Source of the DNA: Streptomonospora mangrovi
Lineage (GTDB): Bacteria; Actinomycetota; Actinomycetes; Streptosporangiales; Streptosporangiaceae
Reading direction: 5' to 3'
NCBI RefSeq assembly: GCF_027604915.1
Contig: NZ_JAJAQC010000012.1
Coordinates: 97,295-161,294, forward strand
DNA length: 64,000 bases
The position numbers were made by a program, and so were the translations under genes. Of the stretch, positions 34,084-42,784 are shown in pieces; the first letter of the stretch is position 1; each line of letters opens with the position of its first letter. Below the pieces are notes generated by a model that worked only from the letters and a program-made list of their open reading frames with translations, was not told the origin of the DNA and did not search any database.

Positions 34084-36633
34084 CTACTCGGTCGCGATCG
34101 CGCGCAGGACGTCCATGCGGGACGCCCGCCACGCGGGCCACAGGGCGGCCAGCACCCCGATCACCACCGCGAGGCCCAGCAGCCCCACGAGCTGGCCGGT
34201 GGGCACCTCCAGGACCGTCACCCCGCGTTCGGCCAGCACCTGTTGCAGCGCCCAGGCGAACACCAGGCCGATGCCCACCCCCACCACCGCGCCCAGCAGT
34301 GCGATCACCACCGCCTCCAGCCGGATCATGCGCCGCAGTTGCACCCGGGACAGGCCCACCGCCCGCAGCAGCCCGATCTCGCGGACCCGCTCGGCGGTGG
34401 CCAGCGCCAGCGTGTTGATGATGCCCAGCCCGGCGATCACGATCGACAGCAGCAGCATCGCGTAGATGGTGTTGGTGAGCAGGGCGAGGTTCTCGCGGTT
34501 GCGGTCCTTGAGTTCGCCGCGGTCCATCACCTCCAGCGCGGAGTGCTCCTCAAGCGCGGTGTCGACCGCCTCGCGCACCCGCGGCGAGGGGGTGTCGGCG
34601 GTGAGGTAGACGCCCATGGTGAGGTCCTGGGGGAAGTGCGCCCGGTAGGCGGCGGGGGAGACCAGGTAGTCCGACCGCATCGCCTGGGAGGCGGTGTAGA
34701 CGCCCTGGAGTTCGAGGCGGGCCTCGCCGCCGTCGGGGAACACGAAGGGGACCTCGCGCCCCACCCGCCAGCCCCGGCGGTCGGCGACGCTCTCGGCCAC
34801 CATGAACCCCTCGCCGTCGAACCCCGCCGCGCCGCGCACGACCTCCATGCTCACGGTGCGCTCCAGACCGCCGGGGTCGGCCGAGACGGTGATCGCGGGT
34901 TCGCCGCCGACCTGGGCCTGGCCCATGCGCATCGGCACCACGGCGTCCACCCCCGCCACGCCGCGCAGGCGTTCCAGGGCGTCCTCGGGCACGGTCTCGG
35001 TGGGGCTGTCGGTGGTGACGATGTAATCGGCCCCCAGCGCTTCGTCGATCTCGACGTCGACCGACCGCGAGGCCGACGCGCTCAGCGTGGCGATCGTGGC
35101 GACCAGCCCCAGGCCGATCATCAGCGCCGTGGCGGTGGCGGCCGTGCGCCGGGGGCTGCGCACGGCGTTGTCGCGCCCCAGGCGCCCGGCGATGCGGAAC
35201 ACCGCCGGGAACGGCGCCGCCATCAGCGCGATCAGCGGTCGGCTCACGTGCGGCATCAGCAGCGCCACCGCCAGGAAACCGACCCCGGCGCCCGACCCCA
35301 CCAGCCACGGCGCCGCCTCGGCGGCGGGATCGCGCACTCCCGCCCAGATCAGCGCCGCCCCGCCCGGCAGCGCCAGCAGCCCGGCCGCCGCCCGCCCCCA
35401 CCCGGTGGAGGGCGCCACCGCGCTGCCGAGGTCGTCGCGCATGGCCGCCACCGGCGGGATCCGGGTGCCGCGCCGGATCGGCGCGTAGGCCGCCAGCACG
35501 GTCACCCCGGTGCCCACCAGGAACGCCGCCGCCACGGTGAGCGGGGTGACGCGCAGCCCGGTGTCGGGCAGGTCGATGCCCAGCGCCTCGACCGCCGCGA
35601 GCATGGCCCAGGCCAGTCCGACGCCCCCGGCCAGCCCCAGCCCCGAGCCCGCCAGCCCCACCCCCAGCGCCTCGCCGGTGATCGCGCCGCGCACCTGCGC
35701 CTGGCTCGCGCCGATGGCCCGCAGCAGCGCGAGTTCGCGCCCGCGCTGGGCCACCAGCATGGCGAAGGTGTTGAAGATCAGGAACGAGCCCACGAACAGC
35801 CCGATCCCGGCGAAGGTCAGCAGGAACACCCCGAAGTAGTCGAGGACCTCGCGCATGGGGCCGAGTTGCTCGTCGCGGACGATGTCCATGGGCAGCGACT
35901 CCATGCCCGGCTCCAGCAGCGGCGCCGCGGCGTCGGCGATCTGCCACTGCGACTTGCCCGGCACGCCGTCGAGGTAGTAGGCGTTGACCCGGTCGGGGTC
36001 GCCCAGCAGCAGCCGCTGCGCGGTGGGCAGGTCGAAGGCGGCCACGGTGGAGCCCGCCGTGCTGCCCAACTGGCCCGAGCGGAACACCCCCACCAGCCTC
36101 ATGTCGCGCTCCTCGCCGCCGGCGCGCACCGTGACCTCATCGCCCACGGAGAACCCGGCCGCCTGGGCGCTGCCCTGGTCCAGGACGAACTCGCCGCCGC
36201 CCCGGGGGCCGCGCCCGCCCACGATCTCGCTGCCCGAGCCGGGGCGGTCGTGCCAGGTGGTGCCGACCTGCGGCGGGCCCTGGCCGCCGATCTCCTCGCC
36301 GTCGCGGCCGAGCACGGCGGCGGTGCCCTCGGCCATGGGGTAGACCGCCTGGACCTCCTCGACCTCGGCGAGGTCGTCGGCGAGGTGGTCGGGCAGCAGG
36401 GTCGCGGGGTCGGCCTGGGCGGCGAAGCCCTGGGCGAACTCCTGCTGGGGGCGGACCACGGCCGCGATGTCGGCGTCCATGCCCTCGAACATGCGGGTGA
36501 AGGCGCGGTCCATGGTGTCGGTGAGGATGAGGGTGCCCGAAACGAACGCCACGCCCAGCACCACCGAGAAGCCGGTCAGCAGGAATCGGAGCCGGTGGGC
36601 GGCCAGGCCGCGCAGGGTGAGCCGCAGCATCAT
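34084..36633 (-). CDS. ABC transporter permease of the MacB/FtsX type
   Basis: 849 aa from ATG 36633, which overlaps the ATPase stop in TGATG (GTG 36636 is one codon longer). It begins MLRLTLRGLAAHRLRFLLTGFSVVLGVAFVSGTLIL, the first membrane helix, then a large extracytoplasmic MacB-type domain. FtsX blocks of membrane helices occur in the middle (FGVFLLTFAGIGLFVGSFLIFNTFAMLVAQRGRELALLRAIGA) and at the end (LGIINTLALATAERVREIGLLRAVG). Such eight- to ten-helix permeases act with a LolD-like ATPase, often in export of peptides or lipids or in mechanotransmission. Substrate unknown. Confidence 0.88.
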   Translation of the reverse strand: MMLRLTLRGLAAHRLRFLLTGFSVVLGVAFVSGTLILTDTMDRAFTRMFEGMDADIAAVVRPQQEFAQGFAAQADPATLLPDHLADDLAEVEEVQAVYPMAEGTAAVLGRDGEEIGGQGPPQVGTTWHDRPGSGSEIVGGRGPRGGGEFVLDQGSAQAAGFSVGDEVTVRAGGEERDMRLVGVFRSGQLGSTAGSTVAAFDLPTAQRLLLGDPDRVNAYYLDGVPGKSQWQIADAAAPLLEPGMESLPMDIVRDEQLGPMREVLDYFGVFLLTFAGIGLFVGSFLIFNTFAMLVAQRGRELALLRAIGASQAQVRGAITGEALGVGLAGSGLGLAGGVGLAWAMLAAVEALGIDLPDTGLRVTPLTVAAAFLVGTGVTVLAAYAPIRRGTRIPPVAAMRDDLGSAVAPSTGWGRAAAGLLALPGGAALIWAGVRDPAAEAAPWLVGSGAGVGFLAVALLMPHVSRPLIALMAAPFPAVFRIAGRLGRDNAVRSPRRTAATATALMIGLGLVATIATLSASASRSVDVEIDEALGADYIVTTDSPTETVPEDALERLRGVAGVDAVVPMRMGQAQVGGEPAITVSADPGGLERTVSMEVVRGAAGFDGEGFMVAESVADRRGWRVGREVPFVFPDGGEARLELQGVYTASQAMRSDYLVSPAAYRAHFPQDLTMGVYLTADTPSPRVREAVDTALEEHSALEVMDRGELKDRNRENLALLTNTIYAMLLLSIVIAGLGIINTLALATAERVREIGLLRAVGLSRVQLRRMIRLEAVVIALLGAVVGVGIGLVFAWALQQVLAERGVTVLEVPTGQLVGLLGLAVVIGVLAALWPAWRASRMDVLRAIATE

Positions 36634-37478
36634 CACGGCCGCCCACCCCCGGGGCCGCCGGAGGAGGCGGGGTCGGCGGGAGCGGAGGCGGCGGGGCCGC
36701 CGGCGCCGTCCAGGTGCTTCATGCGCTCCAGCACGGTGTTCTGGTCGGGGTCGGCGAGCTGGCCGGCCACCCGGCCGTCGGACAGGAAGACGACGAGGTC
36801 GGCGTAGGCCGCCGCCGAGGGGTCGTGGGTGACCATGACGACGCTCTGCCCGGTGCGCCGCGCGGAGTCGCGCAGCAGGCCCAGCACCTCGCGCCCGGAG
36901 CGGGAGTCGAGGTTGCCGGTGGGTTCGTCGGCGAAGACGACGTCGGGCCGCGCCGCCAGCGCCCGCGCGCACGCCACCCGCTGCTGCTGGCCGCCCGACA
37001 GCTCCGAGGGGCGGTGCCGCAGCCGGTCGCGCAGGCCCACGGAGTCGACCAGTTCGTCCAGCCACGCGCGGTCCAGGCGCCGCCCGGCGATGTCGGCGGG
37101 CAGGGTGATGTTCTCCAGCGCGGTGAGGGTGGGCACCAGGTTGAACGCCTGGAAGACGAACCCCACGCGGTCGCGCCGCAGGCGGGTCAGGGCGCGTTCG
37201 CCCAGCCGGGTGAGGTCGGTGCCGCCCAGCACCACCCGGCCCGAGGTGACGCGGTCCAGCCCGGCCAGGCAGTGCATCAGGGTCGACTTGCCCGACCCCG
37301 ACGGACCCATGATCGCGGTGAACCGGCCCTTGGGCACGCCCAGGGTGATGCCGTCCAGCGCCGCCACGCGGGAGTCGCCGCGGCCGTAGACCTTGCTGAC
37401 CTGGTCGGCGTAGGCGGCGAGGTCGCCGGGGTGGCCGGCGGCGAGCAGGTCGGGGGTGGTGGGAGCGGTGAGGGTCAC
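36633..37478 (-). CDS. ABC transporter ATP-binding protein (LolD/MacB type)
   Basis: 281 aa. Walker A is GPSGSGKST, the Q-loop lies in VFQAFNLVPTLTALENI, the signature is LSGGQQQRVACARAL, Walker B is VVFADEPTGNLDSRSG and the switch His is in VMVTHDPSAAAYADLV, a complete ABC ATPase of the three-component MacB/LolD group. GTG 37478 has GGAGAGG about 10 nt upstream. The C-terminal 30 residues are Ala/Gly-rich. It forms an operon with the permease and lies just downstream of a two-component system on the same strand, its probable regulator. Confidence 0.92.
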   Translation of the reverse strand: MTLTAPTTPDLLAAGHPGDLAAYADQVSKVYGRGDSRVAALDGITLGVPKGRFTAIMGPSGSGKSTLMHCLAGLDRVTSGRVVLGGTDLTRLGERALTRLRRDRVGFVFQAFNLVPTLTALENITLPADIAGRRLDRAWLDELVDSVGLRDRLRHRPSELSGGQQQRVACARALAARPDVVFADEPTGNLDSRSGREVLGLLRDSARRTGQSVVMVTHDPSAAAYADLVVFLSDGRVAGQLADPDQNTVLERMKHLDGAGGPAASAPADPASSGGPGGGRP

Positions 37479-37579
37479 AACAGACCGTCCTCTCCGGCTG
37501 AGGTCGGGCGCCGAGGTGCGCGCACAGCGCCCGCACCGCGTTTCTCAGCTCGAAGCTAGACGGCGCCGGCCCCCGAGCG

Positions 37580-37599
37580 CATCCCTCAATGGAGGGATG
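37580..37599. promoter_or_regulatory. inverted repeat upstream of the ABC operon
   Basis: CATCCCTC-AATG-GAGGGATG, 8-bp perfect arms, about 100 bp upstream of the ATPase GTG. It may be an operator for the adjacent NarL-type regulator, or the terminator hairpin of the two-component operon. Confidence 0.4.
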
Positions 37600-37640
37600 T
37601 GGAAAACCCGCGCCCTTCGGCGCGCCCCGCCTCCGGCGCC

Positions 37641-38318
37641 CTACTCCTCGCCCGGGCGCACGATCCCCGTCTCATAGGCGTGCACCACCGCCTGGACGCG
37701 GTCGCGCAGCCCCAGCTTGGTGAGCACGTTGCCCACGTGCGTCTTGACGGTGGTCTCGCTGACCACCAGCCGCCGGGCGATCTCGGCGTTGGACAGCCCG
37801 CGCGCCAGCAGCCGCAGCACCTCGCGCTCGCGCTCGGTCAGCAGCTCCATACGCGGCTCGGGCCGCTCCCGCGTGGTCGGCAGGTGGTGGGCGAACCGGT
37901 CGAGCAGCCGCCGGGTGATCGTGGGCGCCACGATCGCCGCGCCGTCGGAGACCACCCGGATCGCGCCCGCCAGCTCGTCGGGCGGCACGTCCTTGAGCAG
38001 GAACCCGCTGGCGCCGGCCCGCAGCGCCTCCACCACGTACTCGTCCAGGTCGAAGGTGGTCAGCACCAGCACCCGCACCTGCTGGCCGGCGCCCGCCGCC
38101 CACTCCAGGATCTCCCGCGTGGCGTCGATGCCGTCCTTGCCCGGCATGCGGATGTCCATCAGCACCACGTCGGGCAGGAGGCGCTTGGTGTCGGCGACGG
38201 CGGCGTGGCCGTCGGCGGCCTCGCCGATGACCGAGATCTGCGGCTCCGACTCCAGGATGAGGCGGAAACCCGTGCGCAGCAGCGGCTGGTCGTCGACCAG
38301 CAGGACGCGGATGGACAT
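37641..38318 (-). CDS. NarL/LuxR-type response regulator
   Basis: 225 aa from ATG 38318. The receiver domain (residues 1-125) has the acidic pair in LLVDDQP, the phosphorylated Asp in VVLMDIRMPGKDG and Lys in GFLLKDVPP. The LuxR helix-turn-helix follows: LTEREREVLRLLARGLSNAEIARRLVVSETTVKTHVGNVLTKLGLRDRVQAV. It partners the histidine kinase encoded upstream and probably controls the adjacent ABC transporter, the common actinobacterial arrangement. A long C/G homopolymer region lies between the two genes. Confidence 0.92.
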   Translation of the reverse strand: MSIRVLLVDDQPLLRTGFRLILESEPQISVIGEAADGHAAVADTKRLLPDVVLMDIRMPGKDGIDATREILEWAAGAGQQVRVLVLTTFDLDEYVVEALRAGASGFLLKDVPPDELAGAIRVVSDGAAIVAPTITRRLLDRFAHHLPTTRERPEPRMELLTEREREVLRLLARGLSNAEIARRLVVSETTVKTHVGNVLTKLGLRDRVQAVVHAYETGIVRPGEE

Positions 38319-38353
38319 GATCAGATTCTGGCCGACTCCGCGACCCCCGCCGA

Positions 38354-38405
38354 CCCCCCCCCCCCCCCCCCGCCCCCCCCACCCCCCCCCCCCCGGCCCC
38401 CCCCC
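38354..38405. repeat. poly-C (poly-G on the coding strand) region between kinase and response regulator
   Basis: Runs of 18, 8, 13 and 9 C (38354-38371, 38373-38380, 38382-38394, 38397-38405) are separated by only one or two other bases. On the coding (minus) strand these are G runs able to form quadruplexes and prone to slippage. They start 36 nt upstream of the response regulator ATG. Confidence 0.85.
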
Positions 38406-38500
38406 GGCCGCGCACCGGGCGCACCCACCTCCCGCCCCCGGCCACAACCGGCCGCCCGGCGGCGCCCGGCGGCGCCCGGCGGCCGGCCGCCCCCGGGCGC

Positions 38501-39868
38501 TCAGCCCTGGCCACGCCGGTCCAGCGGCAGCCGCGCCCGCACCTCGAACCCGCCGCCCGCGCGCGGACCCGTGACCAGGTCGCCGCCGTACAGCGCCACC
38601 CGCTCACGCATCCCGACCAGGCCGTGCCCCGGCTCGTCGGTGGCGCGCGGGGCCCCCGCCGGCTCGCCCTCGGCGCCCGGCGGCGCCCCCTCGTCGGTCA
38701 CCGCCACCTCCACCGACTCCGGCGTGAACCGCACCTCCACCGCCGCCCGCGCACCCCGCCCGGCGTGCTTGAGCACGTTGGTCAGCGACTCCTGCACGAT
38801 CCGGTACAGGGTCAGCTCCAGGCCCGGCGACAGCTCGGGCGGATCGCCCACCACGCGCAGCTCCGTGCGCGTCCCGGTGTCGCGGACCTGCTGCACCAGC
38901 TCGGCCAGCCCCGCCAGGCCCGGCTGCGGCCCCCGGTCGGGCGCGTCGGCCTCGGTCGTGCGCAGCACGTCCACGATGCGCCGCATCTCCGCCATGGCCT
39001 GGCGCCCGGTCTCCTCGATCTCCACCAGCGTCTGCCGCGCCCGCTCGGGGGAGCGGTCGATGACCCGGCGCCCCGCCGTGGCCTGCACCGTCATGACGCT
39101 GACATGGTGGGCCACCACGTCGTGCAGCTCGCGGGCGATGCGGCCGCGCTCCTCGGCCAGCACGGCGCGGGTGTGGGCGTCGCGCGCCCGCTCCAGGCGC
39201 TCGGCGCGCGTGGCCAGCTCCTCCATGTGGAAGGCCCGCATGCGCACCAGGCGGCCCACCCACCACGCCGCCAGGATCCACCCCAGGTAGAACCCCTGGT
39301 TGATCCACCACGGCTCCCCGGGGTCGCCCGCCTGGGCGGGGCTCAGCGTGGTCGCCAGCACGTTGACGGCCACACCGGTGCCCAGCGCGATCAGGGCGCG
39401 CGTCAGCGGCAGATACCGCCCGACCGAATAGGCGGCGACCGCGATCCCCAGGCTCGCGCTGCCCCACACCAGGACGTGGGCGTGGTCGCCGACCAGCCCG
39501 CCGAGCGTCAGGACCAGCAGCACGGTGAAGGGCAGGCGCCGGCGGGCCAGCATGGTCAGCGCCAGCAGCGCGCCCCCGACGTGCCCGGCCGCGAACTCGC
39601 CCCATAGCTGCGCCATGGTCGGCACGGTCCGCGCCAGCTCCACCAGCGAACTGTTCAACACCACCAGCGCCGCCACGATGAACACGTCGGTCAGCAGCGC
39701 GGGCAGCGCCGAGCGCAGCCGCGAGCGCGCCGGCCCCGGCGGCGCCGGACGTCCCAGGCCCGCGCGCGCGTGAGCGCGGCACGCACCGGGGGAGAAGCGG
39801 TCGGCGGCGGAGGCGGCCGGGCGGGCGCCGGCGGCGCGGGACCTCGGCGGCGCGGGAGTGGACCTCAC
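38501..39868 (-). CDS. sensor histidine kinase (NarX/DesK-like, HisKA_3)
   Basis: 455 aa from GTG 39868; TAGCGT lies 6 nt upstream, so probably leaderless. The N-terminal 50 residues are basic and Pro-rich. Five to six hydrophobic segments follow (residues about 55-200), then the dimerisation domain with the phosphorylated His249 in RIARELHDVVAHHVSVMTVQA. The ATP-binding domain has TLYRIVQESLTNVLKHA (N box) and GHGLVGMRERVALYGG (G box). It phosphorylates the NarL-type regulator downstream; the signal is sensed in or near the membrane. Confidence 0.9.
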   Translation of the reverse strand: MRSTPAPPRSRAAGARPAASAADRFSPGACRAHARAGLGRPAPPGPARSRLRSALPALLTDVFIVAALVVLNSSLVELARTVPTMAQLWGEFAAGHVGGALLALTMLARRRLPFTVLLVLTLGGLVGDHAHVLVWGSASLGIAVAAYSVGRYLPLTRALIALGTGVAVNVLATTLSPAQAGDPGEPWWINQGFYLGWILAAWWVGRLVRMRAFHMEELATRAERLERARDAHTRAVLAEERGRIARELHDVVAHHVSVMTVQATAGRRVIDRSPERARQTLVEIEETGRQAMAEMRRIVDVLRTTEADAPDRGPQPGLAGLAELVQQVRDTGTRTELRVVGDPPELSPGLELTLYRIVQESLTNVLKHAGRGARAAVEVRFTPESVEVAVTDEGAPPGAEGEPAGAPRATDEPGHGLVGMRERVALYGGDLVTGPRAGGGFEVRARLPLDRRGQG

Positions 39869-39948
39869 ACGTCAACGCTAGAAGGGGGACCGCCGCGCGC
39901 GGACCTCCGCCCGGTTGATTCGGCCTCCTACGCCCGGATGAGTTTCGG

Positions 39949-40773
39949 CTACACCACTGGAAGTGAATCGGGCATCGGTGGAGGGGTGCCGCCGAACTCG
40001 GGGCAGCGTTCGCGGTGGTCGCACCAGTCGCACAGCCTGCTGCGCCGGGGCGCCCACACCCCCGAGCGGGCGGTGTCCTCGATCTGCTGCCAGATGCCCA
40101 GGATCTCGGCCTCGGCCGCCAGCAGCTCCTGCTCGGTGGGCTCGTACCAGCGCACGCCGCCGTCGCCCAGGTACATCAACTGGAGGCGGGTGGGGATCTC
40201 GCCGAGTTCGCGCCAGAGCATCACCGCGTAGAAGAAGATCTGGAACCGCGCCTTCTGCTCGAAGCGCGGCTGCGGCGACTTGCCGGTCTTGTAGTCGACA
40301 ATGCGGATCTGGCCGGTGGGCGCGACGTCGATGCGGTCGAGGTAGCCGCGCAGCCGCAGGCCCGAGGCCAGGGTGACGTCCAGGCGCATCTCGCGCTTGT
40401 GGGGTTCGAGCCGCTGCGGCTGCTCCATCTCGAAGTAGCGGCCGATCAGCGTGCGCGCCTCGGCCAGCCAGGCCGCCAGCTCCTCGTCGGAGGCGAACAG
40501 CCCGGCCACCGCCTCGGCCCGGGAGGCGCGCAGCCGCTCCCACTGCGGCTCCAGCAGCGACAGGGCGGTGCGGGGCGTGCGGGTGTCGGCGGGCAGCTCG
40601 AACAGCCGCTCCAGCACGGCGTGCACGAGGGTGCCGCGCAGCGCGGCGGCGCTGGGCTTCTCGGGCAGCCGGTCGATGACGCGGAACCGGAACAGCAGGG
40701 GGCACTGCAAGAAGTCGGCGGCCCGGGAGGGCGACAGCGCCGATACCAAGGGGGTGGCGGGCGGCGAATCCAT
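39949..40773 (-). CDS. RecB-family PD-(D/E)XK nuclease with Fe-S cluster
   Basis: 274 aa. LSPSRAADFLQCPLLFRFRVIDRLPE with the first cluster Cys is followed by AALRGTLVHAVLERLFEL, the catalytic LRGYLDRIDVAP and VDYKTGKSP, and the C-terminal CDWCDHRERCPEF, which together form a 4Fe-4S nuclease domain like that of AddB/Cas4. It lacks a helicase. In actinobacteria this gene commonly precedes the M50 protease and the proteasome cluster, as here. The role in DNA processing is inferred from family. Confidence 0.85.
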   Translation of the reverse strand: MDSPPATPLVSALSPSRAADFLQCPLLFRFRVIDRLPEKPSAAALRGTLVHAVLERLFELPADTRTPRTALSLLEPQWERLRASRAEAVAGLFASDEELAAWLAEARTLIGRYFEMEQPQRLEPHKREMRLDVTLASGLRLRGYLDRIDVAPTGQIRIVDYKTGKSPQPRFEQKARFQIFFYAVMLWRELGEIPTRLQLMYLGDGGVRWYEPTEQELLAAEAEILGIWQQIEDTARSGVWAPRRSRLCDWCDHRERCPEFGGTPPPMPDSLPVV

Positions 40774-40848
40774 GCTCCAACAGTACGAGCCGGGAGGGAC
40801 GCCGAAATCCCCTGTCCACAGCCCCCGGAGGCGGGGGAGGGGACCCGT

Positions 40849-40871
40849 GGATTAATTTCCCCTCATAATCC
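40849..40871. promoter_or_regulatory. AT-rich inverted repeat between recB-like and M50 genes
   Basis: GGATTA (40849-40854) and TAATCC (40866-40871) are inverted copies around 11 nt, followed by TTTTTT at 40876. This is the only AT-rich spot of the 298-bp divergent intergenic region, hence a likely promoter or operator of the nuclease gene. Confidence 0.35.
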
Positions 40872-41071
40872 GCAGTTTTTTCGGGGCACTTCGGGAGGGC
40901 GACCCGCGCGCCCCAACGGGCGGACCGGGCCGACCGCCGAGTGCGCCCGCACCGCTCGCGGTTCATCCGGGTGGCCCACTTGCTGCGCGGGGTCGGCGTT
41001 GGGGGCTGCGCGTGGGGCGGACCCCACTCCGCTCGCTCGGCGCCCTCACTCACAGCACGTAACCTGAACAC

Positions 41072-42235
41072 GTGACCGAACACGGCAACACCACCTCCTC
41101 GGAGCCGCCCGCGACCCCCCGGCCGCCTGAGCGGGGCTCGGGGTGGCTGATGGCGCGCCCGTTCGGGATCCCGGTCTACGTGACGCCCTCCTGGCTGGTC
41201 ATCGCCGTCATCATCACGCTGCTCTACCAGCCCATGGTCGACCGCACCCTCGCCCTTGGGCCGGCGTCCTACCTGGTGGCGTTCGTCTTCGCGGTCCTGC
41301 TCTACGTCTCCGTGCTCATCCACGAACTCGCCCACTCCGTGGTGGCCCGGATGTTCGGCCTACCCGTCCGCCGCATCACCCTCTACATGCTCGGCGGGGT
41401 CTCCGAGATCGAGCGCGAGGCCCGCAGCCCCGGCCGCGAGTTCCTGATCGCCTTCTCCGGCCCGCTGCTGTCGCTGGTGCTGGCCGCCGTCGGTTTCGTC
41501 GCCTACTGGTTCGTCGAGCCCCAGACCATCGTGGGCGTCCTGATCTGGCAGTTGTGGGTGGCCAACCTCCTGGTCGGCGTGTTCAACCTGCTGCCCGGCC
41601 TGCCGCTGGACGGCGGCCGCATGGTGCGCGCGGCCGTGTGGGGCCTGACCCGGCGCCCCGCCGCCGGGACGGTCGTCGCCGCCTGGGGCGGGCGGGTGCT
41701 GGCCGTGTGCGTCGTGGCCCTGCCGGTGCTCCTCGCCCTGCGCGACGGCACCTCGCCCAACCTCTTCGGCCTGCTGTGGGCCGTGCTGCTGGCCTCCTTC
41801 ATCTGGATGGGCGCCGGCTCGGCGCTGCGCGCCTCCCGGCTGCGCGAGCGCGTGCCCACCCTGCGGGCCCGCGCCATGGCGGCGGCGGCCGTCCACGTGC
41901 CCGCCGACACCTCCGTCGCCGAGGCGCAGCGCCGTATGGCCGAGGCCGGTGCCGGGGCCATCGTGGTCACCGACACCGCCGGCACGCCCACCTCGATCGT
42001 CAACGCCGCGGCCGCCGCCGCCGTGCCCGAGGCCCGGCGCCCCTGGGTGCCGGTCTCCAGCGTGGCGCGCGCCATCACGCGCGGCGCCGTGGTGCGCGCC
42101 GGACTGGAGGGCGAGGACCTCCTCGACGCGATGCGCGCCCACCCCGCCTCGGAGTACCTCCTGGTGGAGGACGACGGCACCGCCATGGGCGTGCTGCGCA
42201 CCGCCGACGTCGAGGCCGCCTTCACCCGCCGCTGA
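41072..42235 (+). CDS. site-2 protease-type M50 metallopeptidase with CBS pair
   Basis: 387 aa membrane protease. The zinc site HELAH is at residues 84-88, with the third ligand in NLLPGLPLDGGRM about 90 residues later; six hydrophobic segments surround these. Residues about 265-387 are a CBS pair (RAMAAAAVHVPADTSVAEAQRRMAEAGAGAIVVTD; ASEYLLVEDDGTAMGVLRTADVEAAF), which may bind nucleotides. It cleaves substrates within the membrane. TAACCT lies 6 nt before GTG 41072, so it is probably leaderless. In related genomes it directly precedes trmI; here five genes intervene. Confidence 0.9.
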   Translation: MTEHGNTTSSEPPATPRPPERGSGWLMARPFGIPVYVTPSWLVIAVIITLLYQPMVDRTLALGPASYLVAFVFAVLLYVSVLIHELAHSVVARMFGLPVRRITLYMLGGVSEIEREARSPGREFLIAFSGPLLSLVLAAVGFVAYWFVEPQTIVGVLIWQLWVANLLVGVFNLLPGLPLDGGRMVRAAVWGLTRRPAAGTVVAAWGGRVLAVCVVALPVLLALRDGTSPNLFGLLWAVLLASFIWMGAGSALRASRLRERVPTLRARAMAAAAVHVPADTSVAEAQRRMAEAGAGAIVVTDTAGTPTSIVNAAAAAAVPEARRPWVPVSSVARAITRGAVVRAGLEGEDLLDAMRAHPASEYLLVEDDGTAMGVLRTADVEAAFTRR

Positions 42236-42247
42236 CCCCCGCGCCGG

Positions 42248-42721
42248 CTAGCGCCGCGCTCCCTCGGGCCAGACGACCGTCACCGCGCGGCCCTGCCGCC
42301 GGGCGTAGTCCACGATGTCGGCCGTGCCGCCGAGGCCGCGCGGCGGCTGCCCGTCCCACACCGCCACCAGTTCGTCGGAGTGCTCCACCAGGTAGCGCCC
42401 GGCCTCCAGATGGGACTCCGGAGTGGACTCCACGTGGGGCAGGTGGTGCACCAGCACCGACGCCGCCAGCAGGGTGTCGTAGACCGGGCGGTGCTCGGCC
42501 GGCAGCCCCTCGCGGTAGCGCTCGGCCGGCACCACCGCCTCCAGCGCGCCGCCGCGCTCCAGCACCGCCCGCGCGAACAGCGTGTCGGCTCCGTCGGCCA
42601 GGCACGACAGGCCCGTCACCGGCCCGGTGACGCGCCCCAGCCGCTCGCGGAGGTCCGCCGCCACGGCGCGCTCCACCTCCGCCGGAAGTCCGCGGTGCCC
42701 CGTGATCGCCACTCGCCGCAT
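42248..42721 (-). CDS. SLOG-like (LOG/DprA-fold) protein
   Basis: 157 aa, MRRVAITGHRGLPAEVERAVAADLRERLG... The start ITGHRGL, the GLSCLADGADTLFARAVLERGGALEAVVPA segment and SDELVAVWDGQPPRGLGGTADIVDYARRQGR match the SLOG superfamily, Rossmann-like proteins proposed to bind or hydrolyse nucleotide-derived ligands. It follows the XRE-TPR gene on the same strand with a 63-bp gap, probably one operon. Its role is unknown. Confidence 0.65.
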   Translation of the reverse strand: MRRVAITGHRGLPAEVERAVAADLRERLGRVTGPVTGLSCLADGADTLFARAVLERGGALEAVVPAERYREGLPAEHRPVYDTLLAASVLVHHLPHVESTPESHLEAGRYLVEHSDELVAVWDGQPPRGLGGTADIVDYARRQGRAVTVVWPEGARR

Positions 42722-42784
42722 CCGTCGCCTCCTCCTGCGTCGTCCGCCCCGGGTGTGCCGGAGGTCTACCCCCGGTCGCGCCGC

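Noticed and set aside
33856..36807. 983-codon plus-strand frame over the ABC permease
   Set aside because: Antisense shadow, rich in His/Gln/Arg, with no domain; the minus-strand permease and ATPase are clear.
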